Notes: a model not told the origin generated them from the letters alone. 64,000 bases of DNA from Gemmobacter nectariphilus DSM 15620 (GCF_000429765.1 NZ_AUCM01000011.1:62001-126000), one strand, 5' to 3'; shown: positions 1-9,686, counted from the stretch's first letter. Made by a program: numbers and translations.

Positions 1-864
1 GCCCTTCTGGCCCCCGGCACCGCGCTGGCCGAGGCCAAGGCCAACCAGCTGTTCGGCGCGATGAAGACAGCCAGCCGGCACCAGCCGGCCGCCATCGGCA
101 GCTATGCCAAGGGCTGCGCGGCCGGTCTGGTGCAGCTGCCGGAAACCGGCCCGACCTGGCAGGCGATGCGCCTGTCGCGCAACCGCAACTGGGGCCACCC
201 CGAGATGATCCGCTTCCTGCAAGATCTCTCGGCCGAAGCCACCCGCAACGGCTGGCGCGGCCTTTACATCGGCGACATCAGCCAGCCGCGCGGCGGGCCG
301 ATGACCTCAGGCCATGCCAGCCACCAGATCGGGCTGGATGCCGATATCTGGATGCTGCCGGCCACCCGTCTGAACCTTTCTCGGGCCGAGCGTGAAAAGA
401 TCAGTTCGATCCCCGTGCGCAGCGCCGACCAGCGCAGCGTGACCAGCCATTGGTCCGCTGCGCATCAGGCCATCATGCGCGCCGCAGCCCTGGACGATCG
501 GGTCGATCGCATCTTCGTCGCCGCCGCCGTCAAGATCGAGATGTGCAAGACCGCGACCAGCACCGATACGAGATGGCTCCAGAAAATCCGCCCGATCTAT
601 GGCCATGACACGCATTTCCACGTCCGGCTGAAATGCCCCGCCGGATCGGCAGGCTGCGAGACGCAAAGCCCCACGGTTGCGCAACTGTCCAAGGGCGGCA
701 ACGGCTGCGACGACACGCTGATGTGGTGGGTAACGGAGTATCTCAACCCGCCCAAGGCCGACCCGAAAAAGAAAAAAGACCCGCAACCTCGCCCGCGCGG
801 CCCGCGCGACTACACCATGGCCGACCTTCCGGCCCAATGCGCCACGGTGCTGTCCTCGCAATGA
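1..864 (+). CDS. mepA: Penicillin-insensitive murein endopeptidase, 5' end missing
   Basis: Periplasmic peptidoglycan hydrolase of the MepA/M74 family, which cleaves D-Ala-meso-DAP cross-links. The reading frame is open from the first base and begins within what looks like the end of a signal peptide (APGTALA followed by EAKANQLFG), so the true start lies before the window. Family motifs are clear: SHQIGLDADIWM, giving the His and Asp zinc ligands, and HDTHFHVRLKCP near the C-terminus. The tail is Lys/Pro/Arg-rich. The stop at 862-864 is followed by 217 bases without a gene, and the next gene converges. The family assignment is secure; only the N-terminus is unseen. Confidence 0.93.
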   Translation, partial: ALLAPGTALAEAKANQLFGAMKTASRHQPAAIGSYAKGCAAGLVQLPETGPTWQAMRLSRNRNWGHPEMIRFLQDLSAEATRNGWRGLYIGDISQPRGGPMTSGHASHQIGLDADIWMLPATRLNLSRAEREKISSIPVRSADQRSVTSHWSAAHQAIMRAAALDDRVDRIFVAAAVKIEMCKTATSTDTRWLQKIRPIYGHDTHFHVRLKCPAGSAGCETQSPTVAQLSKGGNGCDDTLMWWVTEYLNPPKADPKKKKDPQPRPRGPRDYTMADLPAQCATVLSSQ

Positions 865-951
865 TGGCGGCCGCGCGCTCCGGCGGGCCGCAAGACGCCA
901 CCCGCCGGACCGCCCGATCCACGCTGACGGACCCACGGACCGCGCGGGCAT

Positions 952-970
952 CATCTTGCCCCAAATACCC
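952..970 (-). repeat. Intergenic repeat family 1, core copy
   Basis: On the minus strand this reads GGGTATTTGGGGCAAGATG. The same core (GGRTATTTGG, a short spacer, then AAGRTGAA or AAGGCGAAA) recurs twelve times in this window, always between genes. This copy lacks the two hairpins found in the long copies. Function is unknown. Confidence 0.7.
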
Positions 971-1003
971 ATACCCGGCCTGCCACCCGCGCCGCGGCCT
1001 GCC

Positions 1004-1027
1004 CTTTCACCTTTCCACAAATACCCG
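1004..1027 (-). repeat. Intergenic repeat family 1, core copy
   Basis: Second minus-strand copy in the same gap, reading CGGGTATTTGTGGAAAGGTG and then AAAGGG. It differs from its neighbour in the spacer but keeps the TATTTG and AAGGTGAAA blocks. Confidence 0.7.
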
Positions 1028-1081
1028 TTCAACGCCCGCCACCCCGCGATGCCCGCAGGATGGCAAAGGCGCGGCAAGACC

Positions 1082-2500
1082 TCAGGGCCGGGGCACCAGC
1101 GGCGGCGCCAGATCGGCCGGCAGCGGACAGGTATAGGGCGTCACCGCCAGCCTTTGCGCATGTTCCGCCTTGGCCTCGGCCAAGAGCCCCGCATCCGCCA
1201 GCAGCTTTTGCGCCAGCCGGCCCATCGCCTTGGCGGCATGGGTCATGCCCTTGTGCGCCATGCCCGACTTGCCCTGCGCCGTCAGCTGCCAGCTGTGGAA
1301 CGGCGTGCCGATGGCGCAGGTCGCGACCAGAACCTCGGTCGTCGGCACCTTCCAGGTCACGTCCCCCACATCGGTCGAGCCGATCATCACCTCGCCACCC
1401 GGACGCATCGGCACCACCCAGTCGCACAGCGGAACCTCCATCTGCGGCATCTGCCCGACGGCGCGCCATTCGCTGGCAATATCGCTCTCGCTCAGGGTCG
1501 CGCGGATCCGCTGGGCATAGGCGCGGTCCTCGTCGTCAAAGGGAACCCCGCCGATCTCGTCCAGCACACTCTGCATGGCACGGTCGAGCGTCAGGTTTTC
1601 CAGATGGTTCGACACCGCCGAGAAAATCTTTGCCTCGACCTTGGTCTCGGTCATCAGCGCGGCACCTTCGGCGACCTTCTTCACCCGCTCGACCAAGGAC
1701 AGCATCTCGGCCAGCTTCAGCGCCCGGATCGAATAGCGCACCTTGGCGCGGGCCTGCACCACGTTCGGAGCGGTGCCGCCGGTTTCCAGATAGGCATAGT
1801 GGATCCGCGCATCCTGCGGCGCATGTTCGCGCAGGTAGTTCACGCCCACCGACATCAGTTCCACCGCATCCAGCGCCGACCGGCCCAGATGCGGCGTCGC
1901 GGCAGCATGGGCGGCCCGGCCGGTAAAGGTGAAATCCATCCGCGTGTTGGCCAGCGCCAGCGGATCATCCACCCGCGTCATGCAGCTGGGGTGCCAGGTC
2001 ACCGCCGCATCCACATCGTCGAACGCCCCGTCGCGCACCATGAAGGCCTTGGCCGCCCCGCCCTCTTCTGCCGGGCAGCCATAATAGCGCACGCGGCCCG
2101 GCGTGCCGGTTTCCTCCAGCCAGTCCTTGACGGCACAAGCCGCCAGCAGCGCGGCCGAGCCCAGCAGGTTGTGCCCGCAGCCATGCCCGTTGCCGCCGGC
2201 CTCGACCTCCTTGCGATAGTCGAGACCTGCCTCCTGGCTCAGCCCCGGCAGGGCATCGTATTCGCCCAGAATCGCGATGACCGGCCCGCCCGAGCCCGCC
2301 TCGCCCATCACGGCGGTCGGAATGCCCACGACGTTCTCGGTCACACGGAACCCCTTGGCCTTCAGCATCGCGGTATGTTCGGCGCAGGACTTGAATTCGC
2401 CATACAGCAACTCGGGCATGCCCCAGACCCGGTCGGCCAGCCCGATCAGATCTTCCTTGTGAGCCTCGACAAGCGAGGGAATTTCGGACGTGTTCTGCAT
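1082..2500 (-). CDS. M20 family amidohydrolase, AbgB-like
   Basis: Predicted cytosolic zinc amidohydrolase of 472 aa, resembling p-aminobenzoyl-glutamate hydrolase subunit B (AbgB) and related M20D enzymes. Visible metal-site motifs are GEYDALPG at 79-86, GNGHGCGHN at 103-111 and CPAEEGG at 142-148. The mid-domain GRAAHAAATPHLGRSA fits the M20 dimerisation lid. Start at 2500, preceded by CGGAGAA at good spacing. It is divergent from sseA and monocistronic. The substrate is unknown: the AbgB assignment is by overall similarity, and no AbgA partner lies next to it. A second, more distant M20 enzyme is at 59,866. Confidence 0.85.
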   Translation of the reverse strand: MQNTSEIPSLVEAHKEDLIGLADRVWGMPELLYGEFKSCAEHTAMLKAKGFRVTENVVGIPTAVMGEAGSGGPVIAILGEYDALPGLSQEAGLDYRKEVEAGGNGHGCGHNLLGSAALLAACAVKDWLEETGTPGRVRYYGCPAEEGGAAKAFMVRDGAFDDVDAAVTWHPSCMTRVDDPLALANTRMDFTFTGRAAHAAATPHLGRSALDAVELMSVGVNYLREHAPQDARIHYAYLETGGTAPNVVQARAKVRYSIRALKLAEMLSLVERVKKVAEGAALMTETKVEAKIFSAVSNHLENLTLDRAMQSVLDEIGGVPFDDEDRAYAQRIRATLSESDIASEWRAVGQMPQMEVPLCDWVVPMRPGGEVMIGSTDVGDVTWKVPTTEVLVATCAIGTPFHSWQLTAQGKSGMAHKGMTHAAKAMGRLAQKLLADAGLLAEAKAEHAQRLAVTPYTCPLPADLAPPLVPRP

Positions 2501-2589
2501 GATGTTCTCCGTTCGGCGGCAGACTGGGCGGCTCCCCGACCTGAATGAACCGCGCGCGAACGGGAATGTCCATGGCCCGCCTGCACGGC

Positions 2590-2618
2590 TTGCCCTGCAA
2601 CGCCCCTGCGGCTAGGAA
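2590..2618 (+). promoter_or_regulatory. Predicted sigma-70 promoter of sseA
   Basis: -35 TTGCCC at 2590-2595, a 17-nt spacer, and -10 TAGGAA at 2613-2618, within 25 nt of the sseA start. The dapA promoter has the same layout and an identical CGGCTAGGAAG block around the -10, which strengthens both calls. Confidence 0.5.
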
Positions 2619-2642
2619 GAGCTGATTGCAAGGGAGGCCGCG

Positions 2643-3494
2643 ATGGCGATTGACGACCCCCGGACGCTTGTGTCCACGGACTGGCTCGAGGCGCATCTGA
2701 AGGACCCCGACCTGCGGGTCATAGATGCGTCATGGTATCTGCCCGCCATGAACCGCAACGGCAAGGCGGAATACGACGCCAGCCACATCCCCGGCGCGCG
2801 CTATTTCGACATCGACGAGATCGCCGATACCCGCAGCCCGCTGCCCCACATGGCCCCCCCGGCCGAGAAATTCATCAGCCGGATGCGCGCCATGGGCATC
2901 GGCGACGGGCATCAGGTGGTCGTCTATGACGGCATGGGCATCTTCTCGGCCCCGCGCGTCTGGTGGACCTTCAAGCTGATGGGCAAGGCCGATGTGGCCG
3001 TGCTGGACGGCGGCTTCCCCAAATGGCTCGCCGAGGGCCGCCCGGTCGAGGACATGCCCCCGATCATGCGCGATCGCCACATCACCGTCTCGCGCCAGGC
3101 CGGCCTGGTCAAGGATGTGACCCAGGTCGCCCAGGCCTCGAAACTTGGCAGCCATGCGATCATCGACGCCCGCAGCCCCGGCCGCTTTGCCGGGACCGAG
3201 GCAGAGCCGCGCGCCGGCCTGCGCAGCGGCCATATCCCGGGCTCGCGCAATGTGCCGTGGCAACAGGTGCTGTCCGCCGATTGCACGATGAAATCGCCCG
3301 AGGAACTGCGCAGCGTCTTTGACGCCGCCGGGGTCGACCTGACCAAGCCCGTCATCACCACCTGCGGATCGGGCGTCTCGGCCGCAATTCTCAGCCTTGC
3401 GCTGGAACGGATGGGCCAGCGCAACCATGCGCTCTATGACGGGTCCTGGACCGAATGGGGCATGTACGACGACCTGCCGGTCGAAAAGGGATAA
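2643..3494 (+). CDS. sseA: 3-mercaptopyruvate/thiosulfate sulfurtransferase
   Basis: Two-rhodanese-domain sulfurtransferase of 283 aa, normal for SseA. It transfers sulfane sulfur from 3-mercaptopyruvate or thiosulfate to cyanide or thiols. The second domain carries the persulfide-forming Cys at about 241 in the loop CGSGVS, closer to the mercaptopyruvate type (CG[ST]GVT) than the rhodanese type. The first domain has D in place of an active Cys, as usual. Start at 2643 follows AAGGGAGG. The aminotransferase gene begins 7 nt after its stop, so the two probably form an operon linking cysteine transamination to 3-mercaptopyruvate use. Confidence 0.93.
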   Translation: MAIDDPRTLVSTDWLEAHLKDPDLRVIDASWYLPAMNRNGKAEYDASHIPGARYFDIDEIADTRSPLPHMAPPAEKFISRMRAMGIGDGHQVVVYDGMGIFSAPRVWWTFKLMGKADVAVLDGGFPKWLAEGRPVEDMPPIMRDRHITVSRQAGLVKDVTQVAQASKLGSHAIIDARSPGRFAGTEAEPRAGLRSGHIPGSRNVPWQQVLSADCTMKSPEELRSVFDAAGVDLTKPVITTCGSGVSAAILSLALERMGQRNHALYDGSWTEWGMYDDLPVEKG

Positions 3495-3500
3495 GGCACC

Positions 3501-4682
3501 ATGCTCGAACGTCTCCAGCCGCAGCCCGAGGACAAGATCATCCAGCTGATGGCGCTGTTCCGTGACGATCCGCGCCCGGTCAAGGTGGATCTGGGCGTCG
3601 GCGTCTACAAGGATGCCACCGGCCATACCCCGATCATGCGCGCCGTGCGCGCGGCGGGCAAACGGCTGTGGGACGCCGAGACGACCAAGACCTATGTCGC
3701 CCTTGCGGGCGATCCCGGGTTTCATGCGGCCATGGCGGGGCTGGTGCTGGGCGATGCGGTGCCTGCGTCGCGGCTGGCGGCAGCAGCCGCCCCCGGCGGC
3801 ACCGGCGCGCTGCGCATCGCCTTCGATCTGATCCACAAGACCGCCCCCGGCGCAAGCGTCTGGATGTCGGATCCCACCTGGCCGAACCACCCGGCCATCG
3901 TCGCGGATCTGGGCCTCAAGCCGGCCAGCTACCGCTATTTCGACAACGCGACCGGCGGCGTGGACTTTGCCGGAATGCTGGCCGATATCGCCGCGATTCC
4001 CGATGGCGACGTGCTGCTGCTGCACGGCTGCTGCCACAACCCGACCGGCGCCAACCTTACCCCGGCCCAGTGGGACCAGCTGGCCGAGGCGCTGGCAGGC
4101 CGCAAGCTGACCGTGCTGATCGACATCGCCTATCAGGGCTTCGGCGACGGGCTCGAGGATGACGCCTACGGAACCCGCCTTCTGGCACGCCGCCTGCCCG
4201 AGCTGCTGATCGCCGCCTCCTGCTCAAAGAACTTCGGTGTCTACCGCGAGCGGGTGGGCGTGCTGCTGGCCGTGGTGCCCGAAGGCGCCGACCGCGCCAC
4301 GGTGCAGGCCAATCTCGCCATGCTGAACCGGCTGAACTATTCCTTCCCGCCCGATCACGGCGCGCGGCTGGTGCAGACCGTGCTGGGCAGCCCCGATCTG
4401 ACCGCCGACTGGAAAGCCGAACTCGAAGAGATCCGCCTCTCCATGCTCGGCCTGCGCCAGCAACTGGCGGACGAACTGCGCCGGCTGACCAACTCGGACC
4501 GCTTCGATTTCATTGCCCGCCATCGCGGCATGTTCTCGCGCCTTGGCCTGTCACCGGATCAGGTGGCCCGCCTGCGCGCCGATCACGCGATCTACATGGT
4601 GGGTGACAGCCGGATCAATATTGCAGGGCTGAACAAGGACAGCGTTCCGCTTCTCGCCCGTGCCATCGCGGCGGTGATCTGA
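3501..4682 (+). CDS. tyrB: Aromatic amino acid aminotransferase (class I)
   Basis: PLP enzyme of 393 aa, aspartate/aromatic aminotransferase subfamily I-alpha. It transaminates Tyr, Phe, Trp or Asp with 2-oxoglutarate. Visible signatures are HNPTG at 179-183, DIAYQGF at 208-214, the PLP lysine at about 243 in SCSKNFGVYRE, and SRINIAGLN near the C-terminus with the substrate carboxylate Arg. From memory the sequence is strikingly similar to the structurally studied Paracoccus denitrificans AroAT. Seven nt after sseA, probably one operon, so cysteine may be a physiological substrate for producing mercaptopyruvate. Confidence 0.9.
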   Translation: MLERLQPQPEDKIIQLMALFRDDPRPVKVDLGVGVYKDATGHTPIMRAVRAAGKRLWDAETTKTYVALAGDPGFHAAMAGLVLGDAVPASRLAAAAAPGGTGALRIAFDLIHKTAPGASVWMSDPTWPNHPAIVADLGLKPASYRYFDNATGGVDFAGMLADIAAIPDGDVLLLHGCCHNPTGANLTPAQWDQLAEALAGRKLTVLIDIAYQGFGDGLEDDAYGTRLLARRLPELLIAASCSKNFGVYRERVGVLLAVVPEGADRATVQANLAMLNRLNYSFPPDHGARLVQTVLGSPDLTADWKAELEEIRLSMLGLRQQLADELRRLTNSDRFDFIARHRGMFSRLGLSPDQVARLRADHAIYMVGDSRINIAGLNKDSVPLLARAIAAVI

Positions 4683-4690
4683 GCCGGGCA

Positions 4691-4776
4691 GCGGGGGCCA
4701 GCCCCCGCACCCCCGCCAAGGAGGGCAGTCTGCCCTCCTTGGAACCACCCGAGGATATTTCCTTCAAGGCGAAATG
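4691..4776 (+). repeat. Intergenic repeat family 1, full-length copy
   Basis: Three parts in order: a hairpin GCGGGGGC-CA-GCCCCCGC (4691-4708), a longer hairpin CAAGGAGGGCA-GTC-TGCCCTCCTTG (4717-4741), and the core GAGGATATTT with CAAGGCGAAATGG (4751-4776). It lies 3' of the aminotransferase in sense orientation and could act as an intrinsic or Rho-type end, though no U-run follows the stems. Confidence 0.7.
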
Positions 4777-4834
4777 GCGCAGGCACGATCAGCCATCAGA
4801 CCAGTGCCGAACCCGTCTTCCCCGACCACGCCCT

Positions 4835-4861
4835 CCATTTTGCCTTTTTCCAAATACCCCC
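4835..4861 (-). repeat. Intergenic repeat family 1, core copy
   Basis: On the minus strand it reads GGGGTATTTGGAAAAAGGCA followed by AAATGG. It lies downstream of smpB in sense orientation. No hairpin pair of the long type is attached. Confidence 0.65.
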
Positions 4862-4949
4862 GCCGGAGGCACGCCGCGCGGAACGCGCGGCGCCCGGCCC
4901 AAAGGGAGAAGCCGGGCTGGCCCGGCGTCCGACCTGCGGGAGAGCGCGG

Positions 4950-5420
4950 TCAGCCTTGCTTGAGCAGGCGCTGTTTCTGGCGGTTCCAGTCGCGCTTGGC
5001 CTCGGTGTCGCGCTTGTCGGCGACCTTCTTGCCCTTGGCCACGCCAAGTGCCAGTTTCACGATGCCGCGGTCGTTGAAGTACATCCGCAGCGGCACGATG
5101 GTCATTCCTTCGCGCCCGACGGCCTGCCACAGCCGCGACAACTCGCGCTTGGACACCAACAGCTTGCGCCGGCGCCGTTCCTCGTGCCCGAAGACGCCGG
5201 CCTGTTGCAGCGAGGCAATATAGCCGTTGATCAGCCACAGCTCGCCGCCTTCGACCGAGGCATAGCTTTCGGCGATGTTCGATTGCCCGGTGCGCAGCGC
5301 CTTGACCTCGGACCCGGTCAGCACGATGCCGGCCTCGATCTCGCTTTCGATGAAGTAATCGAAGCGGGCGCGGCGGTTCTCGGCAATCAGCTTGCTGTTG
5401 GGATCGTGTTTCTTCTGCAT
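4950..5420 (-). CDS. smpB: SsrA-binding protein
   Basis: 156 aa, the usual SmpB length. SmpB binds tmRNA and delivers it to stalled ribosomes for trans-translation. The oligonucleotide-binding barrel is recognisable from the start ([20 protein letters not shown], then GSEVKALR and ESYA). The basic C-terminal tail ([20 protein letters not shown]) is the part that enters the ribosomal channel. Start at 5420 gives the canonical [10 protein letters not shown] opening; the frame continues far upstream without a plausible alternative. No ssrA gene is visible nearby. Confidence 0.95.
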   Translation of the reverse strand: MQKKHDPNSKLIAENRRARFDYFIESEIEAGIVLTGSEVKALRTGQSNIAESYASVEGGELWLINGYIASLQQAGVFGHEERRRRKLLVSKRELSRLWQAVGREGMTIVPLRMYFNDRGIVKLALGVAKGKKVADKRDTEAKRDWNRQKQRLLKQG

Positions 5421-5525
5421 GACCGCTCCGAGATAGGCGAGCCATGCCCGCAAGTCCAGTGGCGCGCTTGTGCCGGGCCAATGCTGGTGCAAAGCTGCAA
5501 GCGTCAAGTGCAAGGGAGAACACCC

Positions 5526-6707
5526 ATGGCCGTGGTCGCCGATCTGGATACGCTGGTGCGCGATGGCGTTCTGACGCCGGGGCAGGCCGACACCATCCGC
5601 GCGCGCTCGCGGGCGGCGATGATCACGCTGGCGGTCAATGTGCTGCTGGCCGGGGGCGTTCTGGCCGCCGCGGCCGGTCTGGTGGTTCTGCTGGCCGATA
5701 CCGTGACGGTGGCCGGGGTCGGGCTGGCGCTGCTGGCCATCGGCGTGATCGTTCTGGCGTCCCTGGCGGCCACTTTGCGCATCTTTGGTCATGCCGCCGC
5801 GCTGATCGGTGCCGGAATGCTGATCGGCGGCGGCGTCACCGAAGCGCTGACCCGGCTGGAGCCTTCGGGCGCCGGGCTGGTCTTTCTGATGGCCGGGGCG
5901 GTTCTGGCACTGGTCGCCCTGGCCGCGCATCAGACCAGCCCCTCGGCCTTGCGCTTTGTCACCGGATTTCTGATCGTCGCCGGGGTCGGGCTGCATCTGG
6001 CCGGGCTTTATCTGCTGGGGCAAGCCCATGAGATCAGCGGCGCTCCCGTCATGCTGCTGAACCTTTACGCCGCGCTGCTGGTGGCCGGGGTGGGCTGGCT
6101 GGTGGATGTGCGGGCCCTGACGGCGCTGGCGATCGTGCCTTTTGCCCAGGCGCTGGACACTGGCACGTTCTATTTTCACGCTGCCTATGTGTTCTATTCG
6201 CCCGAACCCACGCTGAGCATTTTGCAAATGGCGGCCGCCATCGCGCTGTGCCTGTGGATCATGGCAAGGCGGCCCGAGCGGGACGAGCGCCACGCCGGCA
6301 TGTTTGCCATCATGGCCTTCATCGTGGCGAACCTGTGCTTTCTGGTCGGCTCGCTCTGGGGTGATACGGTGGGCGAAAGTTTCGCAATGACGGCGCTGCG
6401 CGCGCAGCACCCGAACGACTGGGAGGCCGTCTGGGCCGGCCGCACCGCGTTCCACGACCATGCGCTGCATATTCCCGAAGGGGTCTTTTCGCTGGTCTGG
6501 GCCGCGTTGCTGGCTGCCTGCGCGATCTGGGCCGCACATACCTTGCGGCGCGGGCTGTTCAACGCGGCTGTCACCTTCGGGGCGATCCACGCCTATACCC
6601 AGGCGTTCGAGAGCTTTGGCGATCAGCCGCTGACCTGGGTGATCGGCGGGCTGGCGGCCATTCCTTTGGCCTGGGGGGTCTGGCGGCTGAATCAGCAGTT
6701 CGGCTGA
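5526..6707 (+). CDS. Polytopic membrane protein of unknown function (DUF2157-like)
   Basis: 393 aa with a short soluble N-terminus (about 30 residues, helical, containing [14 protein letters not shown]) followed by around ten to eleven strongly hydrophobic segments. The short helical N-terminal region ahead of many TM helices resembles DUF2157/DUF4401 membrane proteins, whose function is not established. Start at 5526 follows AAGGGAGAA. Divergent from smpB. Its stop (6705-6707) directly abuts the stop of the convergent transglycosylase gene (6708-6710) with no base between them. I assign no function. Confidence 0.7.
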   Translation: MAVVADLDTLVRDGVLTPGQADTIRARSRAAMITLAVNVLLAGGVLAAAAGLVVLLADTVTVAGVGLALLAIGVIVLASLAATLRIFGHAAALIGAGMLIGGGVTEALTRLEPSGAGLVFLMAGAVLALVALAAHQTSPSALRFVTGFLIVAGVGLHLAGLYLLGQAHEISGAPVMLLNLYAALLVAGVGWLVDVRALTALAIVPFAQALDTGTFYFHAAYVFYSPEPTLSILQMAAAIALCLWIMARRPERDERHAGMFAIMAFIVANLCFLVGSLWGDTVGESFAMTALRAQHPNDWEAVWAGRTAFHDHALHIPEGVFSLVWAALLAACAIWAAHTLRRGLFNAAVTFGAIHAYTQAFESFGDQPLTWVIGGLAAIPLAWGVWRLNQQFG

Positions 6708-8660
6708 TCAGCCGCCCGTGCCGCGCAAAAGGGCCGTCACCGACACCGTCTTGCCCGGCGCCTGCCGGGCGCGATAGATCGCAACGCCCTCGACCACCCG
6801 CATGATATAGGTGCGGGTTTCGGTAAAGGGCACCATTTCCACCCAGTCCACCACGTCGACCGAAGCCTGCCGGGGGTCGCCGAATTCGGTCACCCAGGCG
6901 CGCGGCCGCCCTGGCCCCGCATTATAGCCCGCCGCCCGCAGCGCGATCGAGGGACCGAATTCCTCGGCCAGATGCGCCAGATAGGCCGAGCCCAGCGTCG
7001 CATTATAGGCCGGATCGGTGGTCAGCGACCCGGGCCGGTGCGGCAGGCCCAGCTTTTGCGCCATCAGCTTCGCCGTGCCCGGCATCAGCTGCATCAGCCC
7101 CAGCGCGCCGGCGGGCGAGACCGCCTCGGGCAACAGCTCGCTTTCGCGCCGCGCAATGGCCAAGGCCAGCGGCCGTTCCACCGCCAGCCCATCGGGCAAC
7201 AGCGAGCGGTCAGGATCGGGGTAATAGATACCCGGCAGGATGATCCCGCGCGCAGCCGCCTGTTTGCCGATCAGCACCGCCAGATGCGCATCACCCTTGT
7301 CCAGTGCAAAGGCCCCCATGGCGGCCAGCCCCGCCGCATCCTGCCCTTCGGCCAGGTGCAGCAGGAACCGCCGCGCCAGCGCCGCATCGCCTGCCTTGTA
7401 AAGCAGCAGCGCCGCCTCGGTGACCGAGGCGTTCAGGAACGCCCCCTTGCGCCAGTCAGGTGCAGCCGGGGGCGAGACCAACGCCGCATCCAGCGGTTGC
7501 CCCAGTGCCTCGGCAGCCAGAAGCCCGTAATAGGCAGTCTGGTGCCGCGCCGCGCGGGCATAGGCGGCCTGCGATTCGTCCGTGCGGCCCAGGGCCTCCA
7601 GCGCGCGCGCCTGCCAATATTCGGACCGCGAGACCGAGATCGGCGTCGACACGATGTCACCCAGCGCCTGGAAATGCCGCAGGGCTGCGGCCGGATCCTT
7701 GTTGAACCGCAGCGCGATGAAGCCGGCCAGAAACTCCAGCTCTGCCCGGTCGCCACCGGCTTGCAGGTGGTGACTGGCGGCCACCAGTTCGGCCAGCTTG
7801 GGGTTGTCTTGGCGCAACAGGGCGCGGGCCAGGGTGGCGCGCCGGCCGGCCCAGGCCTCGGGCCGCCCCAGCAGTTCGGCCGAGCGCGAGCGTTCCATCA
7901 AGATCGCCGCCGCGCCTTCGGTCCGGCCCTTGCGGGCGCGCCATTCGAACCGGGCATGGGCAAGCCCTGCATCGGACTGCAGGGATTGGGGAACCAGCTC
8001 GATCAGCCGGTCCACCCCGTCGCGGTCCTCGCGCAGGGCCATGCGGGCCTCGGCCAGCCTCTGCCAGCCCGTATCCACCAGCGGCATCAGGCGCCGCGCC
8101 TCGGTGAAGCGGCCATCCCACAGCAGGTTGTCCATCCGCGCCTGATGCGCCTTCAGGTCCAGCGCCTTGCCCGCCTCGGCCAGCAGGGCGGCCTGTTCGG
8201 CATCGTCGAGGCGCAGGCTGACCCACAGGCGGCGCAGCATGGCATCGGCCTGATCGCCCTTGTCGCTGGCGCGCAGCGCGCGGGCCAGGGCCGCCGCACC
8301 ATCCGCCGTTGCCGGATCGCGGGTGCCGAACCAGTCGATCACCCGCCCCGGCGTGGTCGAGCGAGCGACCGCGACCTCGCCCTTGGCCTGCAACAGCGGT
8401 AGCCCCGGCCAGTCGGGCCGGCGCTTGAGGAACGATTCGTAATCGCCCAGAAACCCCTCGCCCTCGCGCAGGCGCTGCCATTCGACCAGATCGGCCGCCA
8501 CGGGCCCCAGGGGCGCCGCCGTGCTGGCCGCCGCTGCCCAATCCTTGCGCCCTGCCAGATCCAGCGCAGCGCGCAACGGATCGGTCTGCGCCAAGGCAGG
8601 CGACAGCGACAGCATGGCAGACAGGGCAAGGGCGGGCAGAACGGTCAGGGCGCGCATCAT
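6708..8660 (-). CDS. slt: Soluble-type lytic murein transglycosylase
   Basis: 650 aa, matching the long Slt70 type: signal peptide (about 1-25, ending ALA), an alpha-superhelical region rich in TPR-like repeats, and a C-terminal goose-lysozyme-like SLT domain. The catalytic Glu lies in [19 protein letters not shown], followed by [17 protein letters not shown] and [14 protein letters not shown], all standard. It cleaves the MurNAc-GlcNAc bond with 1,6-anhydro product formation in the periplasm. The start at 8660 (MMRALTVL) is chosen for the signal peptide and an upstream GGGGAAA; a longer frame to 8726 lacks these. Divergent from dapA. Confidence 0.92.
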   Translation of the reverse strand: MMRALTVLPALALSAMLSLSPALAQTDPLRAALDLAGRKDWAAAASTAAPLGPVAADLVEWQRLREGEGFLGDYESFLKRRPDWPGLPLLQAKGEVAVARSTTPGRVIDWFGTRDPATADGAAALARALRASDKGDQADAMLRRLWVSLRLDDAEQAALLAEAGKALDLKAHQARMDNLLWDGRFTEARRLMPLVDTGWQRLAEARMALREDRDGVDRLIELVPQSLQSDAGLAHARFEWRARKGRTEGAAAILMERSRSAELLGRPEAWAGRRATLARALLRQDNPKLAELVAASHHLQAGGDRAELEFLAGFIALRFNKDPAAALRHFQALGDIVSTPISVSRSEYWQARALEALGRTDESQAAYARAARHQTAYYGLLAAEALGQPLDAALVSPPAAPDWRKGAFLNASVTEAALLLYKAGDAALARRFLLHLAEGQDAAGLAAMGAFALDKGDAHLAVLIGKQAAARGIILPGIYYPDPDRSLLPDGLAVERPLALAIARRESELLPEAVSPAGALGLMQLMPGTAKLMAQKLGLPHRPGSLTTDPAYNATLGSAYLAHLAEEFGPSIALRAAGYNAGPGRPRAWVTEFGDPRQASVDVVDWVEMVPFTETRTYIMRVVEGVAIYRARQAPGKTVSVTALLRGTGG

Positions 8661-8719
8661 GGCGCCATTTTCCCCGGCCCGCACGGCAACCGCAACACAC
8701 AAACCCGCCAGCCCCCCGC

Positions 8720-8748
8720 TTGGCAACGCCCCGTTGCGCGGCTAGGAA
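8720..8748 (+). promoter_or_regulatory. Predicted sigma-70 promoter of dapA
   Basis: -35 TTGGCA at 8720-8725, 17-nt spacer, -10 TAGGAA at 8743-8748. It sits 53 nt before the dapA start and shares the CGGCTAGGAAG block with the sseA promoter. Confidence 0.5.
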
Positions 8749-8801
8749 GGGCGCGTTCCAACCTCGGGCGATTCAGGCCCCATTCTCAAGGAGAGCGTGC
8801 C

Positions 8802-9674
8802 ATGATCAAAGGCTCCATGCCTGCACTGGTGACGCCGTTCAAGAACGGCGAACTGGATCTGGATACGCTGAAGAAACTTGTCGAATGGCACATCGAGCAA
8901 GGCTCGACCGGCCTAGTTCCGGTGGGGACCACGGGCGAAAGCCCGACGCTGAGCCACGAAGAACACGAGACCGTCATCGAAACCGTGGTTCAGGCCGCCG
9001 CCGGCCGCGTGCCGGTGATCGCCGGTGCCGGGTCGAACAACACGGTCGAAGGCATCCGCCTGATCCGCTTTGCCGAAAAGGCCGGCGCCGATGCCGCGCT
9101 GGTGGTGACGCCCTATTACAACAAGCCGACCCAGGCCGGGCTGATCGCGCATTTCACCGCGATGCACGATGCCTGCAACCTGCCGATCGTGATCTACAAC
9201 ATCCCGCCGCGGTCGGTCATCGACATGACCCCGGCAACCATGGGCGAGCTGGCGAAACTGCCGCGCATCATCGGCGTCAAGGATGCCACCGGCAAGCTGG
9301 AACGTGTCAGCCAGCAGCGCATCACCTGCGGCCCCGACTTCATCCAGCTGTCGGGCGAAGATGCGACGGCGCTTGGCTTCAACGCCCATGGCGGCGTCGG
9401 CTGCATCTCGGTCACTGCGAACGTTGCGCCGAAACTGTGCGCCGAATTCCAGCAGGCCACCCTGCGGGGCGATTACAAGACCGCGCTGGACTATCAGGAC
9501 CGCCTGATGCCGCTGCACGAGGCGATCTTCATCGAGCCGGGCCTGGTCGGCGCGAAATATGCGCTGTCGGTTCTGGGCCTGTGTTCCGACGAGGTGCGCC
9601 TGCCGCTGGTCGGCCTGACCGAGGGCACCAAGGACCGGATCAAGGCCGCGATGCGCCACGCCGGGCTGATCTGA
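8802..9674 (+). CDS. dapA: 4-hydroxy-tetrahydrodipicolinate synthase
   Basis: 290 aa TIM-barrel lyase condensing pyruvate with aspartate semialdehyde, the first committed step to DAP and lysine. The Schiff-base Lys is at about 160 in [13 protein letters not shown] at 42-46 and YNIPPR at 132-137 supply the catalytic Thr and Tyr. Strong ribosome site AAGGAGAG before the start. Single-gene unit with its own promoter and a symmetrical terminator. Its product feeds peptidoglycan, as do the murein hydrolases on both sides of this region. Confidence 0.96.
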   Translation: MIKGSMPALVTPFKNGELDLDTLKKLVEWHIEQGSTGLVPVGTTGESPTLSHEEHETVIETVVQAAAGRVPVIAGAGSNNTVEGIRLIRFAEKAGADAALVVTPYYNKPTQAGLIAHFTAMHDACNLPIVIYNIPPRSVIDMTPATMGELAKLPRIIGVKDATGKLERVSQQRITCGPDFIQLSGEDATALGFNAHGGVGCISVTANVAPKLCAEFQQATLRGDYKTALDYQDRLMPLHEAIFIEPGLVGAKYALSVLGLCSDEVRLPLVGLTEGTKDRIKAAMRHAGLI

Positions 9675-9686
9675 CAGCAGGATACG

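Larger units (their letters stand above)
865..1081. other. Convergent intergenic region with two repeat cores
   Basis: Gap between mepA and the convergent M20 hydrolase gene. It holds two copies of the Rhodobacterales-type repeat core, both reading on the minus strand: 952-970 (reverse complement GGGTATTTGGGGCAAGATG) and 1004-1027 (reverse complement GGGTATTTGTGGAAAGGTG). Both lie downstream of the minus-strand hydrolase. I see no open frame with coding character and no U-tailed terminator. Confidence 0.6.
4683..4949. other. Convergent intergenic region with repeats and hairpins
   Basis: 267 bases between the aminotransferase and smpB, which converge. The plus-strand half holds a full-length repeat (4691-4776). 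The minus-strand half holds a short core copy (4835-4861). No further open frame or RNA gene is evident. Confidence 0.6.

Noticed and set aside
307-1077. Long open frames opposite or offset to real genes (for example 307-1077 minus, 956-2548 plus, 27,336-30,131 minus)
   Set aside because: They are Arg/Ala/His/Gln-rich translations of the other strand of GC-rich genes, have no recognisable motif and overlap genes that do.
4691-4741. Family-1 hairpins as simple Rho-independent terminators
   Set aside because: No U-run follows the stems and copies also occur in divergent and tandem gaps, so I annotate them as repeats.
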